The notes under the pieces are model-generated. The model saw only the letters and a program-made list of their open reading frames with translations. It was not told where the DNA came from and searched no databases. A stretch of DNA of 40,681 nt, from contig CAZBGR010000005.1 in assembly GCA_964491535.1 (NCBI GenBank), positions 1-40,681 on the forward strand. Direction: 5' to 3'. Position numbers and translations under genes: made by a program. This stretch comes from CAZBGR01 sp964491535 (lineage in GTDB: Bacteria > Bacillota_I > Bacilli_A > RF39 > UBA660). Below are positions 1 to 6,384 of this stretch, piece by piece; the stretch's first letter is position 1; every line of letters starts with the position of its first letter.

Positions 1-48
1 GGTGCGTAAATAATCGCTCAGCCGTAAAAAGGCTGGGCGATTGCGCCG
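1..48. other. GC-rich long hairpin of unknown origin
   Basis: Two nested stems are visible. GGTGC at 1-5 pairs with GCGCC near 44-48, and AATCGCTCAGCC pairs with GGCTGGGCGATT around a GTAAAAA loop, with one G-T wobble. A run of seven G follows. The composition is far more GC-rich than anything else in the window, which suggests a foreign or selected RNA/DNA structure such as a mobile-element end. I do not recognise the family. The window edge may cut the element. Confidence 0.4.
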
Positions 49-57
49 AGGGGGGGC

Positions 58-147
58 TTATATTATTATAAGTTGTTTATTAATTAATTTAATAATAACG
101 TTATTTCTTCTTTGTTCTTTCATGGTTAAGGTAATCATTCCTTTCAT
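58..147 (-). pseudogene. N-terminal fragment of an ISNCY/IS1202-like transposase
   Basis: On the minus strand a good ribosome binding site (AAAGGAGGT, 154-162) precedes an ATG at 147 and only 29 codons before TAA at 58-60. The peptide contains LTMKEQRRNNVIIKL, which resembles the conserved start of Firmicutes ISNCY-family transposases (LTMNEQ.KYEVIKKL in relatives known to me). The helix-turn-helix and DDE catalytic region that should follow are absent; a GC-rich hairpin takes their place. This is an inactive remnant. The family call rests on a short match and is tentative. Confidence 0.45.
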
Positions 148-155
148 TTTTAATT

Positions 156-172
156 ACCTCCTTTCTGGAGGT
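156..172 (-). promoter_or_regulatory. Hairpin sequestering the transposase ribosome binding site
   Basis: ACCTCC (156-161) and GGAGGT (167-172) are perfect complements around a 5-base loop. In the minus-strand transcript the second arm read is the Shine-Dalgarno sequence AAAGGAGGT itself, so folding would block initiation. This arrangement is known in insertion sequences that limit transposase translation from read-through transcripts. The structure is read directly; the function is inferred. Confidence 0.45.
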
Positions 173-188
173 ATATTATATATCATAG

Positions 189-227
189 GGTGACATTTTC
201 AAAAAACTATCTAAGGTGACATTATCA
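189..227 (-). mobile_element. Terminal sequence of the decayed insertion element
   Basis: GGTGACATT occurs twice in direct orientation, at 189-197 and 215-223. The outer copy extends to GGTGACATTATCA, which reads TGATAATGTCACC from the outside. It lies about 70 bases upstream of the transposase start, where an element end is expected. Termini containing TGTCACC are typical of this IS family as I recall it. The other end is outside the window or lost. Confidence 0.4.
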
Positions 228-257
228 CATAATGATTACACATATAGGTAAAAGGTA

Positions 258-286
258 TTTACATATAATTAATAAGGTGCTATACT
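258..286 (+). promoter_or_regulatory. tmRNA promoter
   Basis: TTTACA (258-263) and TATACT (281-286) are separated by exactly 17 bases. Transcription would start about 7-11 bases downstream, just before the mature tmRNA 5' end at 297. Confidence 0.7.
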
Positions 287-296
287 GATTACAGTT

Positions 297-642
297 GGGG
301 CTGTTTGGTTTCGACGATGATATTAGTGCTTAAATGGCAAGTCGTAGGTATGCGTTAAATCCAATGATTTAAATTAACTGGAAACAGAAATTTATCTTTT
401 GCTGTAGCGTAATTGCTAACAGCAAGCTTCGATATTCCTTTTCTCACAAGTAATATTAGAGGCTCATAAAAGTGAGATATAATGTTTTTTTTTGTTTAGG
501 GGAAAACAGAAGAATTTTACTAAACTAGTTAATCATATTTTGTTAGTTTAATAATGATTGGTGAAGAGCTAAACTAACTAAACTTGTAGATGTTTAAGGG
601 CTAAATTTTCGGACATGGGTTCAATTCCCATCAGCTCCACCA
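297..642 (+). ncRNA. ssrA: tmRNA (SsrA)
   Basis: tmRNA rescues stalled ribosomes with SmpB, acting first as an alanyl-tRNA mimic and then as a short mRNA. The 5' end GGGGCTG (297-303) pairs with CAGCTCC (632-638) to form the acceptor stem, followed by A and an encoded CCA. The T-arm GGGTTCAATTCCC precedes it, and the 5' block TTTGGTTTCGACG is characteristic. The tag frame most probably resumes at GGA (380) after TTAACT and reads GNRNLSFAVA, ending at TAA (410-412). The stop lies in the loop of a stem between TTGCTGTAGC and GCTAACAGCAA, as in helix 5 of other tmRNAs. The resume codon is my inference; the rest is secure. The 3' end served as an attachment site for the island that follows. Confidence 0.92.
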
Positions 643-644
643 AT
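632..644 (+). repeat. attL-like direct repeat at the tmRNA 3' end
   Basis: CAGCTCCACCAAT, the last 11 bases of tmRNA plus AT, recurs exactly at 1762-1774. tmRNA 3' ends are classic targets of tyrosine recombinases, which leave such duplications at both edges of an island. Confidence 0.75.
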
Positions 645-683
645 TGGTAGTCAATTGAATTCTTAGAGTTCGTTATAAATAAA

Positions 684-714
684 GGGTTTGTCGTATTTGA
701 CAAACTCATTTTTA
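684..714 (+). terminator. Intrinsic terminator downstream of tmRNA
   Basis: GGTTTGTC and GACAAAC(T) form a stem around a short GTATTT loop, followed by a T-rich tail at 709-713. It now terminates the tmRNA transcript and lies inside the island. Confidence 0.65.
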
Positions 715-891
715 TTGTAAAATAAAATAGTGGCGGAAAATTGAACTCTTTATTCAAAAAACGCACAAAATTATTGTGTCCCTTTCTTGTCAAACTATCA
801 TTGGAAACACACTATAATTAGCAGTAAATATGATATAATTAAGAAGGCGAAAAAAATAACAACTGTATATTAGAATTTACAAAACTATTAG

Positions 892-1092
892 AAAACATTT
901 GAATGCCTGAATGGTTTCAGTTGCATCTTTAGATTTTGTTTTAGAGAAAACAAAAATGGGGAATATGGTAGCATAACTTCAATTGGTATTCTACGTGATG
1001 GAAAATGAACAAATAATGAATTGGAACTATCGAATTCTAAAATTCTTGAAAGAGTAGCTAAAGCATGACCAGAAATCAAGAAAAATAAGGAG
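892..1092 (+). pseudogene. Broken reading frame in phase with the KilA-N gene
   Basis: Codons from 892 are open to TGA at 1006-1008 and again to TGA at 1066-1068, then continue in the same frame into the KilA-N gene. If both TGA codons are read as Trp, the text around them looks protein-like (DGK-W-TNNELE, RVAKA-W-PEIKK). The ribosome binding site AAGGAGGT (1087-1094) marks where a separate downstream gene should begin, so this is probably the tail of a lost upstream gene. I do not recognise the protein. Apart from the terminator, nothing else is visible in 645-1092. Confidence 0.3.
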
Positions 1093-1698
1093 GTGTTGGC
1101 AATAAAAAACAACATAATAAGCACTGAAATAAATGTGGTAAACAAAACAATTAGAGTAGTAAGAATAAATAATCACGAATTTATTTCTCTAACTGATTTA
1201 GCAAGATTTGCAAATCCAGAAGAACCGAAAGTTCCGATTCAAACATGGATGAGAAACAAGAATGTTATTGCTTATTTAGGATTATGGGAGAAAATAAACA
1301 ATGAAAATTTCAAAGGTCACGAATTTACGACCTTTGACAATTTAGCAGGCAGAAACGATTTTTATATGTCTCCACAAAAATGGATAAAAGAAACAAATGC
1401 TATTGGGATAATTTCAAAATTAGGAAATAATGGTGGTACTTTTGCTCATTCTGATATAGTATTTGAATTTGCTAGTTGGTTAAGCCCAGAGTTCAAATTA
1501 TATTTAATTCAAGAATTTGCCAGATTAAAAAAGGATGAGGCTTATCAAAATAATATTGACTGGTCAGCTAATAGAATGCTTGCAAAAGTAAATTACAGAA
1601 TTTATACTGATTCAATAAAAGAAAATATTGTTCCAAAGTTAACTGAAAAACAAAAGAGATTTATATACACCGAAAACGTCCTAAAATTGTTCCAATAA
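1093..1698 (+). CDS. KilA-N domain protein, truncated
   Basis: KilA-N domains are DNA-binding modules of phages and other mobile elements; the biological role is unknown. The domain spans roughly residues 20-130, with landmarks FISLTDLARF, IQTWMRNKN, YLGLWEKIN and GGTFAHSDIVFEFASWLSPE, which closely match chromosomal KilA-N proteins. Relatives run to about 270 residues; this one stops at 201, shortly after the conserved TEKQKRFIY, about 60 bases before the right island repeat, so the C-terminus is probably lost. Initiation is doubtful. The strong AAGGAGGT (1087-1094) overlaps the GTG at 1093, and the codon at the ideal spacing is ATA (1102), where relatives would have ATG. All five Trp codons within the gene are TGG. 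It may be a pseudogene. Confidence 0.7.
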   Translation: MLAIKNNIISTEINVVNKTIRVVRINNHEFISLTDLARFANPEEPKVPIQTWMRNKNVIAYLGLWEKINNENFKGHEFTTFDNLAGRNDFYMSPQKWIKETNAIGIISKLGNNGGTFAHSDIVFEFASWLSPEFKLYLIQEFARLKKDEAYQNNIDWSANRMLAKVNYRIYTDSIKENIVPKLTEKQKRFIYTENVLKLFQ

Positions 1699-1761
1699 TT
1701 TGAGTTTTGCAGTATAATATATTTGAAACGAATGGCGAAAAGGAGTTTGAGAGTTAACCCC

Positions 1762-1774
1762 CAGCTCCACCAAT
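1762..1774 (+). repeat. attR-like direct repeat of the tmRNA 3' end
   Basis: This is an exact copy of the 13 bases at 632-644. It closes the island. The bases after it were probably the original sequence downstream of ssrA. Confidence 0.75.
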
Positions 1775-1804
1775 ATAAAAATTATAGAATAACTTTTTCA
1801 AAAC

Positions 1805-1842
1805 AAAAAAAGATAAAAAAGTTCTTTTATTTTATCTTTTTA
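1805..1842 (+). terminator. AT-only hairpin, possible original ssrA terminator
   Basis: AAAAAGATAAAA pairs imperfectly with TTTTATCTTTTT around a short loop and ends in a T tract. It sits just beyond the right island repeat, where the pre-insertion tmRNA terminator would have been. It is weak because it is almost pure A-T. Confidence 0.35.
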
Positions 1843-1853
1843 CATTATTTTGG

Positions 1854-1883
1854 TTGACATGCATATAATAATGATGTTATAGT
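1854..1883 (+). promoter_or_regulatory. Promoter of the str operon
   Basis: A consensus TTGACA (1854-1859) is followed after 18 bases by TATAGT (1878-1883); TTATAG at 1877 would give 17. It precedes rpsL by about 100 bases and is the strongest promoter match in this region. Confidence 0.75.
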
Positions 1884-1903
1884 ATAAAAGCTTTATAGAT
1901 TTG

Positions 1904-1922
1904 GTTTTGCTTTATGCAAAAC
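1904..1922 (+). promoter_or_regulatory. Leader hairpin upstream of rpsL
   Basis: GTTTTGC (1904-1910) and GCAAAAC (1916-1922) form a perfect 7-bp stem with a TTTAT loop, followed by TTAATTTT. It lies in the untranslated leader and could act as a weak attenuator or stabilise the mRNA 5' end. Function is inferred only. Confidence 0.35.
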
Positions 1923-1981
1923 TTAATTTTACTGAATAAAAGAAACGCGAGGGTGTGTGTTCTGAAAGGAGGATTAAGTAT

Positions 1982-2395
1982 ATGCCTACTATTAGTCAAT
2001 TGATTAGACAAGGAAGAAAGAAAAGAGTAAAAAAAAGTAAGGCTCCAGCTTTAGGATTACGTTTAAACACGCTTAAAAGAAAAACGAGGAGATTACCTTC
2101 TTCGCAAAAAAGAGGTGTTTGTATTAGGGTAGGAACGATGACCCCTAAAAAACCTAATTCAGCTTTGAGAAAATATGCAAGGGTTCGTTTGAGTAATGGA
2201 GTAGAAACAACTGCCTATATTCCAGGTGAAGGACATAATTTACAAGAGCATAGTGTGGTTTTAATTCGTGGTGGTCGGGTAAAAGATTTAATCGGGGTTC
2301 GTTATCATGTAATTAGGGGGACCTTAGATACAGCGGGAGTTCAAAATAGAGAACAAGGGCGTTCTAAATATGGTGCTAAAAAAACTAAAAAATAA
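1982..2395 (+). CDS. rpsL: 30S ribosomal protein S12
   Basis: S12 lies at the decoding centre of the small subunit and affects accuracy and streptomycin sensitivity. The product is 137 residues, the usual Firmicutes length. Start at ATG 1982 follows AAAGGAGG; an upstream GTG is rejected because it lies before that site. The conserved KRGVCIRVGTMTPKKPNSAL block (positions 43-62) and GHNLQEHSVVLIRGGRVKD are present, and the streptomycin-relevant lysines (E. coli K42 and K87, here K56 and K101) are intact. The following residue block reads KDLIGVRYH rather than KDLPGVRYH. Ile104 therefore replaces the nearly invariant proline (E. coli P90). First gene of the str operon, 25 bases before rpsG. Confidence 0.97.
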   Translation: MPTISQLIRQGRKKRVKKSKAPALGLRLNTLKRKTRRLPSSQKRGVCIRVGTMTPKKPNSALRKYARVRLSNGVETTAYIPGEGHNLQEHSVVLIRGGRVKDLIGVRYHVIRGTLDTAGVQNREQGRSKYGAKKTKK

Positions 2396-2420
2396 TTATT
2401 TAATATTAAGGAGGCTTTAA

Positions 2421-2888
2421 ATGCGCAAAAGGCAAGCGATAAAAAGAGATGTATTACCAGATCCGATATATAATTCTAAATTAGTAACTAAATTGATTAA
2501 TCAATTAATGCGGGGCGGTAAAAAAGGAATTGCTCAAAAAATAGTTTATCAGGCTTTTGATTTAATTAAAGAAAAAAGTAAAAAGGATCCCTTAGAAGTT
2601 TTTCAAACAGCGATGAATAATATTAGTCCTTCTCTAGAGGTAAAATCACGTCGAGTAGGGGGTGCTAATTATCAGGTACCGATGGAAGTAAGGCCTGATC
2701 GAGGGGAAGCTTTAGGAAGGCGTTGGTTAGTTCAATATGCTAGGCTTCGTAACGAAAAGACGATGCCTGAAAGATTAGCAAATGAATTAATGGAAGCTTT
2801 TAATAAAACTGGAGCGGCGGTTAAGAAAAAGGAAGACGTTCATAAGATGGCTGAAGCTAATAAGGCTTTTGCTCATTATCGTTGGTAA
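2421..2888 (+). CDS. rpsG: 30S ribosomal protein S7
   Basis: S7 nucleates assembly of the 16S rRNA 3' domain and lines the E site. The 155-residue product matches the usual 156. It has the typical MRKRQAIKRDVLPDP start, the central QTAMNNISPSLEVKSRRVGG segment and the terminal AFAHYRW. An AAGGAGG precedes the ATG. It lies between rpsL and fusA, 20 bases before the latter, in the standard str order. Nothing unusual is seen. Confidence 0.97.
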   Translation: MRKRQAIKRDVLPDPIYNSKLVTKLINQLMRGGKKGIAQKIVYQAFDLIKEKSKKDPLEVFQTAMNNISPSLEVKSRRVGGANYQVPMEVRPDRGEALGRRWLVQYARLRNEKTMPERLANELMEAFNKTGAAVKKKEDVHKMAEANKAFAHYRW

Positions 2889-2908
2889 ATAAGAAAGGAT
2901 GAGTAGTT

Positions 2909-4981
2909 ATGGCTCGTGAATATTCACTATTGAATACCCGTAATTTTGGCATAATGGCCCATATTGATGCTGGTAAAACAACTTGTACAGAACGTGTCTT
3001 GTATCATACTGGTAAGATTCATAAGTTAGGTGAAACTCATGACGGAGAGTCACAAATGGATTGGATGGATCAAGAACAAGAACGTGGGATAACAATTACT
3101 TCAGCAGCTACTACTGCCTTTTGGAAGGGATATCGTTTAAATATCATTGATACTCCAGGTCATGTTGATTTTACAGCAGAAGTTATTCGATCACTTCGTG
3201 TTTTGGATGGGTCAGTAGCTTTAATTGATGCTGAGGCTGGGGTAGAACCACAAACAGAAACAGTTTGGAGGCAAGCTACTGAACATAATGTGCCACGGCT
3301 TATTTTTGCTAATAAAATGAATAAGATGGGGGCTAATTTCGCTGGTAGTTTAGAAAGTATAAAAAAAAGATTAGGGATTAATGCTAAGGCTATTCAATGG
3401 CCAATTGGAGCTGAAAAGGATTTTAATGGGATTATTGATCTTATTGAAATGAAGGCTTATCAATATGATGGAGCTCCTGATGAAAAGGAAAAAGAAATAG
3501 ATATTCCCGACAATTTAAAATCGTTAGTAATGGAAAAAAGAAATGAATTAATTGAAGCGATTGCTGAATATGATGATGAATTAATGGAAAAGTATTTAGA
3601 AGGCGAAGAAGTAGAGGTAGCTTTAATTAAGAGGGCTATTAGAAATGGAGTATTAGCGGTTAGTTTTTTTCCGGTTTTATGTGGAGCAGCTTTAATTAAT
3701 ATGGGGATAAAGTTATTATTAGATGCTATTATCGATTATTTTCCATCACCTTTGGATGTTGAATCTATTAGGGGTACTGATTTAAATGGTAATGAAGTAG
3801 TAAGGCATCCTTCAGACGATGAACCATTTACTGCTTTAGCTTTTAAAATAATGACTGATCCTTTTGTTGGTAAATTAGCTTTTTTCCGTGTTTATTCTGG
3901 AAAAGTAAGTAGTGGCTCATATATTTTAAATGCTAATAAAAATAGTAAAGAACGAATCGGACGTTTATTAAAGATGCATGCTAATCATCGTCAAGAAGTG
4001 ACTGAAGTATATGCTGGAGATATAGCGGCGGTAGTAGGTTTGAAAAATACAGTTACTGGTGATACCCTTTGCAGTGAAAAACATCCTATCTTATTAGAAC
4101 CACCTATTTTTTCAGAACCGGTTATTTCAATGGCAATTGAACCTAAGACTAAAGTAGATCAAGAAAAAATGGCTCTTTCTTTAGCTAAATTAATGGAGGA
4201 AGATCCAACTTTTAGGGCTCATACTGATAGTGAAACAGGTCAAACGGTAATTTCAGGAATGGGAGAATTACATTTAGATGTTTTAGTAGAGCGAATGAAA
4301 AGAGAATTTAGTGTGGAAGTATTGGTCGGTAAACCTCAAGTAGCCTACCGAGAAACAATTAAACAAATTGGGGAATGTGAAGGAAAATATATTAAACAAT
4401 CAGGTGGCCGTGGTCAATATGGTCATGTATGGATTCGTTTTGAGCCTAATCCTGATAAGGGTTATCAATTTGTTGATTCAATTGTTGGGGGAGTAGTTCC
4501 TAGGGAATATATTCCAGCTGTTGATAAAGGTTTACAAGATGCTTTGAAAACAGGAGTTTTAGCTGGTTATCCAATGGTTGATATTAAGGCTACTTTATAT
4601 GATGGCTCTTATCATGATGTTGATTCATCAGAAATGGCTTTTAAAATTGCTTCTAGTTTAGCTTTAAGGGAAATTAAACATAAATGTCATCCTATTTTAT
4701 TAGAACCAATTATGAAACTAGATGTTGTTACTCCTGAAGAATACTTTGGTAATGTAATGGGAGATATTACTGCTCGTAGAGGTCGACCTTTAGGGCAAGA
4801 TACAAGAGGTAATGCTGTTTGTTTATCCGCTTTAGTCCCTTTATCGGAGATGTTTGGTTATGCTACTAGTCTTCGTTCTAATACTCAAGGAAGGGCTGTT
4901 CCACAGATGATTTTTGATCATTATGAAGAAGTTCCAAAGAATATTGCGGAAGAGATTATTAATAAAAGCGGTAATAATTGA
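2909..4981 (+). CDS. fusA: Elongation factor G with altered G4 motif
   Basis: EF-G is the GTPase that drives ribosomal translocation. The 690-residue product has all five domains at normal length. G1 is AHIDAGKTT (17-25), switch II is DTPGHVDF (81-88) and the domain IV block SGGRGQYGHV is intact. G4 is the anomaly. The family has NKMD; here residues 135-138 read NKMN (codon AAT at 3320-3322). G5, usually GSA, reads CGAAL. In EF-Tu the equivalent Asp-to-Asn change shifts specificity from guanine to xanthine nucleotides. The gene is otherwise well preserved and in the str operon, so it is presumably the main EF-G. It ends in TGA, showing TGA is a stop here. Confidence 0.95.
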   Translation: MAREYSLLNTRNFGIMAHIDAGKTTCTERVLYHTGKIHKLGETHDGESQMDWMDQEQERGITITSAATTAFWKGYRLNIIDTPGHVDFTAEVIRSLRVLDGSVALIDAEAGVEPQTETVWRQATEHNVPRLIFANKMNKMGANFAGSLESIKKRLGINAKAIQWPIGAEKDFNGIIDLIEMKAYQYDGAPDEKEKEIDIPDNLKSLVMEKRNELIEAIAEYDDELMEKYLEGEEVEVALIKRAIRNGVLAVSFFPVLCGAALINMGIKLLLDAIIDYFPSPLDVESIRGTDLNGNEVVRHPSDDEPFTALAFKIMTDPFVGKLAFFRVYSGKVSSGSYILNANKNSKERIGRLLKMHANHRQEVTEVYAGDIAAVVGLKNTVTGDTLCSEKHPILLEPPIFSEPVISMAIEPKTKVDQEKMALSLAKLMEEDPTFRAHTDSETGQTVISGMGELHLDVLVERMKREFSVEVLVGKPQVAYRETIKQIGECEGKYIKQSGGRGQYGHVWIRFEPNPDKGYQFVDSIVGGVVPREYIPAVDKGLQDALKTGVLAGYPMVDIKATLYDGSYHDVDSSEMAFKIASSLALREIKHKCHPILLEPIMKLDVVTPEEYFGNVMGDITARRGRPLGQDTRGNAVCLSALVPLSEMFGYATSLRSNTQGRAVPQMIFDHYEEVPKNIAEEIINKSGNN

Positions 4982-4983
4982 AA

Positions 4984-5010
4984 TAATACTTGATATTTTC
5001 TCAAGTATTA
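4984..5010 (+). promoter_or_regulatory. Intercistronic hairpin between fusA and tuf
   Basis: TAATACTTGA (4984-4993) and TCAAGTATTA (5001-5010) form a perfect 10-bp stem with a 7-base loop. No T tract follows, so it is not a terminator. It may be a processing or stability element that lets tuf be expressed at a different level from fusA. Confidence 0.5.
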
Positions 5011-5051
5011 GATAAAATATAAATATAATTAAAAAAGGAGGAAGAAAAACA

Positions 5052-6236
5052 ATGGCAAAAGGAAAATTTGATCGTACCAAGCCACATATTAATGTTGGTA
5101 CAATTGGGCACGTTGATCATGGTAAAACAACACTTACGGCAGCTATTACATCTATTTTAGCTAAACAAGGTAATGCTGAAGTAATGAAATATGCTGATAT
5201 TGATGCCGCTCCAGAAGAAAAAGAAAGAGGCATCACTATTAATACCTCGCATGTTGAATATGAAACTAAAAATCGTCATTATGCACACGTTGATTGTCCA
5301 GGTCATGCTGATTATGTTAAAAATATGATTACTGGAGCAGCTCAAATGGATGGAGCTATTTTAGTTATTGCTGCTCCTGATGGAGCAATGGCTCAAACTA
5401 GGGAACATATTTTGTTATCACGTCAAGTAGGAATATCAAAAATGGTAGTGTTCTTAAACAAATGTGATATGGTTGATGATGAAGAATTATTAGAACTAGT
5501 AGAAATGGAAGTGCGTGAATTATTATCTTCTTATGAATTTGATGGTGATAAGACCCCTATTATTCGTGGTTCAGCCTTGAAAGCTTTAGAAGGTGATTCA
5601 GAAGCCGAAAAAGCGATTTTAGATTTAATGGATGCAGTTGATACATGGATTCCAACTCCAGAAAGAGATGTTGATAAACCATTTTTAATGTCGATTGAAG
5701 ATGTCTTTACTATTACTGGACGTGGAACTGTAGTAACTGGTAGGGTTGAACGTGGTCGTTTAAATTTAAATGATGAAGTTGAAATTGTTGGCCTTAAAGA
5801 TACTAAGAAAACAGTAGTAACCGGTATTGAAATGTTTCGCAAACAATTAGATTATGCTGAAGCAGGAGATAATGCTGGAGTATTGTTGCGTGGTATTTCT
5901 AGAGAAGAAGTTGAGCGTGGTCAAGTTTTAGCAAAACCAGGTTCAGTTAAGGCTCACAAGAAGTTTGAAGCTCAAGTATATGTTTTAAGCAAAGAAGAAG
6001 GCGGTAGACATACTCCATTCTTTTCAAATTATCGTCCACAGTTTTACTTTAGAACGACTGATGTTACTGGAGTTGTTATATTGCCTGAAGGTGTTGAAAT
6101 GGTTATGCCTGGTGATGATATAGCAATGACGGTTGAATTAATCGCTCCGATTGCAGTTGAAAATGGAACTAAGTTTTCAATTCGTGAAGGTGGAAGAACT
6201 GTTGGTGCTGGAGTAGTAACTAAAATTATTCAATAA
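5052..6236 (+). CDS. tuf: Elongation factor Tu
   Basis: EF-Tu carries aminoacyl-tRNA to the ribosome as a GTP complex. The 394-residue product has G1 GHVDHGKT, DCPGHADY, G4 NKCD (canonical, unlike the neighbouring EF-G), G5 GSALKAL, the domain II GRGTVVTGRVERG and the C-terminal REGGRTVGAGVVTKI. AAAAAGGAGG lies 11-12 bases before the ATG. It is last in the str operon, 70 bases after fusA, and is followed by a strong terminator. Confidence 0.97.
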   Translation: MAKGKFDRTKPHINVGTIGHVDHGKTTLTAAITSILAKQGNAEVMKYADIDAAPEEKERGITINTSHVEYETKNRHYAHVDCPGHADYVKNMITGAAQMDGAILVIAAPDGAMAQTREHILLSRQVGISKMVVFLNKCDMVDDEELLELVEMEVRELLSSYEFDGDKTPIIRGSALKALEGDSEAEKAILDLMDAVDTWIPTPERDVDKPFLMSIEDVFTITGRGTVVTGRVERGRLNLNDEVEIVGLKDTKKTVVTGIEMFRKQLDYAEAGDNAGVLLRGISREEVERGQVLAKPGSVKAHKKFEAQVYVLSKEEGGRHTPFFSNYRPQFYFRTTDVTGVVILPEGVEMVMPGDDIAMTVELIAPIAVENGTKFSIREGGRTVGAGVVTKIIQ

Positions 6237-6250
6237 TTATAATTAATTAA

Positions 6251-6277
6251 CCTGTGTTTTGTTACACAGGTTTTTTT
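6251..6277 (+). terminator. Terminator of the str operon
   Basis: CCTGTGT (6251-6257) and ACACAGG (6264-6270) form a 7-bp stem with a 6-base loop followed by seven T. This is a textbook intrinsic terminator 14 bases after the tuf stop. Confidence 0.9.
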
Positions 6278-6305
6278 ATTAAAAAATGTTTAAATGTTTA
6301 GTTTT

Positions 6306-6324
6306 AACTCTTTTAAGAGTTTTT
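6306..6324 (+). terminator. Second small hairpin with T tail
   Basis: AACTCTT and AAGAGTT form a 7-bp stem with a minimal TT loop, followed by further T. It backs up the str terminator and insulates the next gene. Confidence 0.5.
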
Positions 6325-6384
6325 CAAATAAACACTTGCGAATAACCTAAAAACATTATAAAATGGTAAAGAGGTGAATTAAAA

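Larger units (their letters stand above)
645..1761 (+). mobile_element. Decayed genomic island inserted at ssrA
   Basis: This 1.1-kb segment lies between the two 13-bp copies of the tmRNA end. It contains a terminator, a stretch of broken reading frame (892-1092) and a truncated KilA-N gene. No integrase or excisionase is visible, so it is probably the residue of a larger element that lost its recombination genes. Phage-type cargo is consistent with this. Confidence 0.65.

Noticed and set aside
888..1145. 85-codon minus-strand reading frame
   Set aside because: It overlaps the relic and KilA-N gene in antisense, has no ribosome binding site and no recognisable domain.
1955..1981. Upstream GTG start giving S12 nine extra residues
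   Set aside because: It precedes the AAAGGAGG site and the extra residues are not found in S12 proteins; ATG 1982 has ideal spacing.
5531..5842. 103-codon minus-strand frame inside tuf
   Set aside because: It is an antisense shadow of strongly conserved EF-Tu codons.
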